DNA from: Sinosporangium siamense
GTDB lineage: Bacteria; Actinomycetota; Actinomycetes; Streptosporangiales; Streptosporangiaceae
Assembly (NCBI RefSeq): GCF_016863435.1
Contig: NZ_BOOW01000015.1
Span: 1 to 64,000 of the forward strand
DNA length: 64,000 bases
Direction of reading: 5' to 3'
The notes under the pieces: model-generated
Databases searched by the model: none
What the model was told of the DNA's origin: nothing
Seen by the model: the letters and a program-made list of their open reading frames with translations, nothing else
In this document: in pieces, positions 60,017 through 64,000 of the stretch
How positions within the stretch are numbered: position 1 is the first letter of the stretch
Layout of the letters: every line of letters starts with the position of its first letter
Translations under genes and position numbers: made by a program

Positions 60017-60312
60017 ACCCCCGAACTTTACGGCCTGGCCACGCGCCGCCTGGGGATGTCCTGCGGGCCTTCCTGCGGCTCCGGCCGGTCAACCGCTCTG
60101 CCGCCGGGCTACCCGATTTTCCTGACTGCGCAACCTTTACAGAGAAATATTACGTTTTTACAACATCCCACATCTCTCTTTACTTGAGCTTTACTCCGTC
60201 CTCTAACGTCCCGGTTCGGATCTCACGACGTTTGCGTCACTTCCATCCGAACGCGCCTCAAATGACGCGTCAACGATGTCACCCGCTGAAACCGGGTGAA
60301 GGAGGCAGTTTC
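60017..60312. promoter_or_regulatory. AT-rich promoter region of the secreted protease
   Basis: 296 bp between divergent genes. Bases 60110-60215 are strikingly AT-rich for this genome and carry TTTACA, TTTTTACA and TTGAGC boxes, so a promoter for the protease is likely, but I cannot choose one pair. A GGAGG site at 60300-60305 serves the GTG at 60313. Confidence 0.5.
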
Positions 60313-63096
60313 GTGTCAAGAGCACGAGGTGTACGGCGGCGCCTTCTCGCCGTATTGCCCATAGTGGGACTCGCCACCACGGGCCTCGCCTTCGCCGGGC
60401 CCGAAGCCGGCGCCGGCCTCGGCACGGACTCCGGCCGGGCCGACTACCGCCCCGCCGCGGCGGACTACTACATCAACTACGTGCCGCCCCAGGTCGAGCG
60501 CGAGGTCAAGGAGCCCGCGGCGCCGGGCAAGAACGCCAAGGCGCAGGGCCTGTCCCGGGCGGAGATCGCCGACCGCAAGTTCGCGAGCGGCAACCCGGCG
60601 ACCGCCCGGGTGCTCGCCTCGCACGAGCAGCGGGCGCTGAGGACCGGGAGCAACCCGGCCGACTTCATCTTCAAGCAGACCCCGCGCCGGCAGACGGCCA
60701 AGCTGCTGACACTCCTCGTCGAGTTCAACGACCAGGCGAACGACGACTTCTCCGGCTTCAGCCGTCCGAGGAGCGTCGACGCCGCGGCCGGAGACTGCGT
60801 GACCGAGCCCGCCGGCACGGTCAAGAACGGCCCCCTGCACAACCGCATCCCCAACCCGGCGAACGCCCCCCGTCCGGACAACAACTCGATGTGGGTGCCG
60901 GACTTCAGCCCCAAGCACTTCAACGACATGCTCTACAGCGACAAGGGCATCACCACCCGGGTCCGCACCGACCTGCGCGGCCGCGACGGCAAGCCCGGCA
61001 TCGACATCTCCGGCTACACGATGAAGGCGATGTACGAGGAGATGTCCAAGGGCGCCTACTCCGTCACCGGCGAGGCCGTCGGCTGGCTCAAGGTCCCCCA
61101 CTCCGAGGCGTGGTACGGCGCCGGCAAGTGCGGCAACATCCCGCAGGACATGAGCGGCCACCCGAGCAACCCGCGCGGCGCCGCCCAGCTCGCGATCGAC
61201 GCCGTCGACGTGCTCGCCGCCCAGCGGCCCGACTTCCCGTGGGCGGACTACGACGTCGAGGACACCTCCGACGCCGACCAGGACGGCAACCGCGCCGAGC
61301 CCGACGGTGTCATCGACCACCTCGTGCTGGTGCACTCCGGCAAGGACAAGTCCGCCGGCGGCGGCGCCGAGGGCACCTACGCCGTCTGGGCCCACTCCAG
61401 CGCCGTGACCGGCGGCTACACGGTGCCTGGCACCAACCTGAAGATCTCCAACTACATCGTGCAGCCCGAGGACTCCGGCGTCGGCGTCTTCGCCCACGAA
61501 TACGGCCACGACCTCGGCCTGCCCGACCTCTACGACACCTCGGGTACGGCGGAGTCCGCCGTGGACTTCTGGGACCTGATGTCCAGCGGCTCCCACAGCG
61601 GCCCGATCTTCCAGTCGATGCCGGTCCACATGGGCCTGTGGGGCAAGTGGGTGCTCGGCTGGGCCGATCCGAAGGTCTTCAACCCCGGTGACCGGGCCCG
61701 CCCGGTGCTCGTCGGGCAGACCTCGCGCACCCCGAAGAGGACCGAGGACGGCGTGCGCGTCAACCTCGCGACCGAGCCGGTGCGCATGGTCCAGCCGCAC
61801 AGCGGCACCAAGACCTGGTGGTCCAACCTCGACCAGGAGTGGGCCGACGTCAAGCTGGCCAGGGACATCGCCGTGCCGGCCGGGCCCGACGCACGTTTCT
61901 GGCTGTGGAACAACTACGACATCGAGGCCGACTGGGACTACGGCTTCATCGAGGTGTCCACCGACGGCGGCGCGACCTGGCGGGAGCAGAAGGTCTTCGA
62001 CCAGGCCGGCGCCCCGGTGTCCACGGGCGACGACTACGCCGACCCCAACAAGCGCCTCAAGGACTACGGCGACAAGAAGTACGGCCTGACCGGCACCACC
62101 CCCGGCTGGCGGCACGACTACGTCGACCTCACCCCCTACGCCGGTCAGACAATCAAGCTGCGCCTGCGCTACGCCACCGACGCGGCCTACACCCCGCGCG
62201 GATGGCACGCCGACGACTTCTCCGTCACGAGCGGCGGCGCCACCGTGTGGAGCGACGACGTCGAGTCCGGCGCGGCGGGCTGGACCGCCAGCGGCGGCAC
62301 CTTCGCCGGCACAAGCGGCGAGGGCTGGGGCGTCAACGACGGCTCCCGCACCATCCAGCGCCTCTACCTCGCCGAGTGGCGCAACCTCGACGGCTTCGAC
62401 AAGGGCCTCGCCCACGCCTACGACACGTCCTACTCCAGGGACGGGGCGTGGAAGGTCGAGAAGCTGAAGTACAACGCGCCCGGCCTGCTGGTCTGGTACC
62501 GCGACTCGACCTACACCAACAACAACGTGCTCGGGAACCTCGAGGCGTCGCCGAGCCTCGGCGCCAAGGGCAACCTGCTCCTCGTCGACTCCCACTTCGA
62601 CCCGCTGCGCCGCGCCGGCGTCGCGGCCGGCAAGGACCCGAGCCTGCGCAAGAACATCGGCGGGCGGGTGCAGAGCTCCAACGCCGCGTTCGGCTTCGGC
62701 CGTACCCATGCCTTCCGCGAGTGCCTGGAGGCGCCGAACGAGCCGTTCAGCGAATACTGCACCGACCTGCCCAGGCTCCCCGGTGTCCGGGAGTTCACCG
62801 ACGCCAAGGGCTGGGTGCCGGGTATGGAGGTGCGCGACGGCCAGGTCGGCTACCGCGACTTCGACGCCTCGGCGGTGATCCCCGCCAAGGGGGACACTCC
62901 GTACAGCACCCGGGTCGTCAACGTGGACGGCACTCCCGCCACGGGCCACTACGGCACCGACATGGGCCACGGCCACAAGCTCGGCACCGGCAACCCCGGC
63001 GACGAAGGCCGCGCCCTCGGCGTCAAGTTCAAGCTGATCAAGCCGCTGCCCGGCAACCTCGGCGCTGTCGTGTACGTCACGCCGCAGCCCAGGTAA
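60313..63096 (+). CDS. Secreted immune-inhibitor-A-type metalloprotease (peptidase M6)
   Basis: 927 residues from GTG 60313 with GGAGG upstream. A Sec signal peptide (about 1-29, RRRLLAVLPIVGLATTGLAF) precedes a propeptide and the M6 catalytic domain with zinc motif HEYGHDLGLPD (His395, Glu396, His399). Downstream are VDFWDLMSSGSH and MGLWGKWVLGW, then a beta-rich domain typical of the family (YGFIEVSTDGGATWREQ, WHADDFSV) and a C-terminal region. Such enzymes degrade extracellular proteins; in Bacillus they attack host peptides, in soil actinomycetes they probably serve nutrition or competition. Confidence 0.93.
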   Translation: MSRARGVRRRLLAVLPIVGLATTGLAFAGPEAGAGLGTDSGRADYRPAAADYYINYVPPQVEREVKEPAAPGKNAKAQGLSRAEIADRKFASGNPATARVLASHEQRALRTGSNPADFIFKQTPRRQTAKLLTLLVEFNDQANDDFSGFSRPRSVDAAAGDCVTEPAGTVKNGPLHNRIPNPANAPRPDNNSMWVPDFSPKHFNDMLYSDKGITTRVRTDLRGRDGKPGIDISGYTMKAMYEEMSKGAYSVTGEAVGWLKVPHSEAWYGAGKCGNIPQDMSGHPSNPRGAAQLAIDAVDVLAAQRPDFPWADYDVEDTSDADQDGNRAEPDGVIDHLVLVHSGKDKSAGGGAEGTYAVWAHSSAVTGGYTVPGTNLKISNYIVQPEDSGVGVFAHEYGHDLGLPDLYDTSGTAESAVDFWDLMSSGSHSGPIFQSMPVHMGLWGKWVLGWADPKVFNPGDRARPVLVGQTSRTPKRTEDGVRVNLATEPVRMVQPHSGTKTWWSNLDQEWADVKLARDIAVPAGPDARFWLWNNYDIEADWDYGFIEVSTDGGATWREQKVFDQAGAPVSTGDDYADPNKRLKDYGDKKYGLTGTTPGWRHDYVDLTPYAGQTIKLRLRYATDAAYTPRGWHADDFSVTSGGATVWSDDVESGAAGWTASGGTFAGTSGEGWGVNDGSRTIQRLYLAEWRNLDGFDKGLAHAYDTSYSRDGAWKVEKLKYNAPGLLVWYRDSTYTNNNVLGNLEASPSLGAKGNLLLVDSHFDPLRRAGVAAGKDPSLRKNIGGRVQSSNAAFGFGRTHAFRECLEAPNEPFSEYCTDLPRLPGVREFTDAKGWVPGMEVRDGQVGYRDFDASAVIPAKGDTPYSTRVVNVDGTPATGHYGTDMGHGHKLGTGNPGDEGRALGVKFKLIKPLPGNLGAVVYVTPQPR

Positions 63097-63117
63097 GCCC
63101 TGCTTTCGGCTGTTCCC

Positions 63118-63148
63118 GCGGTCACCCCGGCGTTCCCGGGGTGGCCGC
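63118..63148 (+). terminator. Hairpin terminator after the protease
   Basis: GCGGTCACCCCGG (63118-63130) and CCGGGGTGGCCGC (63136-63148) pair over 13 bp with one G-T mismatch and a 5-base loop, 21 bp after the TAA stop. Confidence 0.75.
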
Positions 63149-63234
63149 CCGCCGTTGGGCGGTCCCGCGGTGGCCATACGATGTGAGCCACCCACGGCCG
63201 ACGGCGGGACGAGGCAGCCATAGACGGGAGCAGC

Positions 63235-64000
63235 GTGACCGAACTGCGCAGCAAAGCCGACCACACCAAGGCGATCCTCAGGGAGCGCCGGGTGGCGCTC
63301 GTGGTGAACACACACTCCCGGCGGGGCCGCAGAAGATTCCCCGAGGTGGCCGCACAGCTCAGAGACGCAGGCTTCCGTCCGATCGGCACGTTCGCCGTGA
63401 CCGACACCACGCGGCTGCGCAAGGCCCTGGACGCCGCCCTCGCCCTCGAACCCGATCTGCTCATCGTCGGCGGGGGCGACGGCACCCTGTCCACCGCGGT
63501 CAAATATGTCGCCCACCGCGACGTGGCCCTCGGCGTGATCCCCCTCGGCACCACCAACAACTTCGCCCGCAGCCTCGCCCTCCCGCTCGACGTGGCCGGC
63601 GCCGTGCGCGTGTTCAGCGACGGCAAGGTGGCCGACGTCGACCTCGGCCTCGCGGGTGACTTCACCTTCGCCAACCTCTCAAGCGTGGGCGTGTCCGCCG
63701 AGGTCGCCGCCCGGGTGCGGCCGTGGCTGAAGCGGCTGCTCGGCCGCGCGGCCTACCCGCTGACCGCCTTCACGGTGCTGCCGGGCCACCGTCCCTTCCG
63801 GGTGGTGCTCACGGTCGACGGCCGCCGCCACGAGCTGCTCACCCACCAGCTCAACATCGCCAACGGGCGTTTCCAGGGCGGGTGGCAGATCGCCAAGGAC
63901 ATCAGCATCGACGACCGCAAGCTGGTGGCCTATCAGCTCGGGTCGGGCAAGCGGCTCCGGCTGCTGCTGGAGACCATGGTGCGGGCGACCACGGGCCGCT
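63235..64000 (+). CDS. Diacylglycerol-kinase / lipid-kinase family protein, 3' end missing
   Basis: 255 codons from GTG 63235 (GGGAG at 63226-63230) to the right edge with no stop. The DAGK catalytic domain shows RVALVVNTHSRRGRR near residue 20, the nucleotide loop GGGDGT at residues 79-84 and IPLGTTNNFARSLALP. The family phosphorylates diacylglycerol, sphingosine-like or other lipids (YegS/BmrU-like) at the membrane. The rest of the protein, including the second domain, lies outside the window. Confidence 0.87.
   Translation, partial: MTELRSKADHTKAILRERRVALVVNTHSRRGRRRFPEVAAQLRDAGFRPIGTFAVTDTTRLRKALDAALALEPDLLIVGGGDGTLSTAVKYVAHRDVALGVIPLGTTNNFARSLALPLDVAGAVRVFSDGKVADVDLGLAGDFTFANLSSVGVSAEVAARVRPWLKRLLGRAAYPLTAFTVLPGHRPFRVVLTVDGRRHELLTHQLNIANGRFQGGWQIAKDISIDDRKLVAYQLGSGKRLRLLLETMVRATTGR

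Noticed and set aside
60316-63516. 1066-codon open frame antisense to the M6 protease
   Set aside because: It is an artefact of extreme third-position GC. The plus strand encodes a complete protease with signal peptide and zinc motif; the antisense protein is Val/Gly/Ala-rich and without any domain.

Overview
The window is high-GC actinobacterial DNA. Codons end strongly in G or C, GTG and TTG starts are common, and many neighbouring genes overlap by 4 bases. The gene content (DUF5753 regulators with small partners, a DUF397 protein, a PadR-linked DrrAB-type exporter, a leucine-utilisation operon with its TetR regulator) fits a filamentous actinomycete. Streptosporangiaceae (a Nonomuraea-like genus) is my best guess, but that rests on style, not on a search. 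I saw no rRNA, tRNA, CRISPR array or complete insertion sequence.

Layout. 1-5.7 kb: the end of a degenerate enolase-superfamily gene, a small membrane protein, two alpha/beta hydrolases (one fused to membrane helices) and a Cys-tailed DUF5685 protein. 5.8-11.7 kb: the SbcD-SbcC DNA end-processing pair; SbcC is enlarged by repeat-bearing insertions. 11.7-13.8 kb: an isochorismatase-like hydrolase and a ThrE-type exporter. 13.8-20.0 kb: four minus-strand genes joined by 4-base stop/start overlaps, encoding a kleisin-like protein, a winged-helix protein with a disordered N-terminus, a 78-residue small protein and a 989-residue SMC-like ATPase. This is the strongest candidate for an undescribed system: it looks like a MukBEF/MksBEF-type condensin without a recognisable nuclease partner.

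20.5-32.3 kb: a thiamine-diphosphate oxidase with a small membrane protein, a secreted phytase-like esterase, a MarR regulator with an M50-type membrane protease, a fused 2-oxoacid dehydrogenase E1, a secreted duplicated-domain protein, a PadR-controlled ABC exporter and PgeF. 32.3-36.8 kb: a scrambled accessory segment. Two truncated copies of one histidine kinase flank lower-GC cargo (a Tat-exported M15-like protein lacking zinc ligands, a small membrane protein, and a SagB-type oxidase remnant). The geometry resembles an old single-crossover insertion.

36.9-43.5 kb: a leucine/isovalerate degradation operon (carboxyltransferase, biotin carboxylase, HMG-CoA lyase, acyl-CoA dehydrogenase) divergent from a TetR regulator, with paired 16-bp operator candidates between them. 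43.6-45.7 kb and 53.8-55.5 kb: two DUF5753-regulator modules with small partner proteins. Between and after them: a GNAT acetyltransferase, a sigma-like HTH protein, pseudouridine catabolism genes (psuG, psuK), a flavin oxidoreductase, a TetR regulator, an SRPBCC protein, an enoyl-CoA hydratase, a membrane Ser/Thr kinase, a GlcD-type oxidase, a secreted M6 metalloprotease and the start of a diacylglycerol-kinase-like gene that runs off the end.
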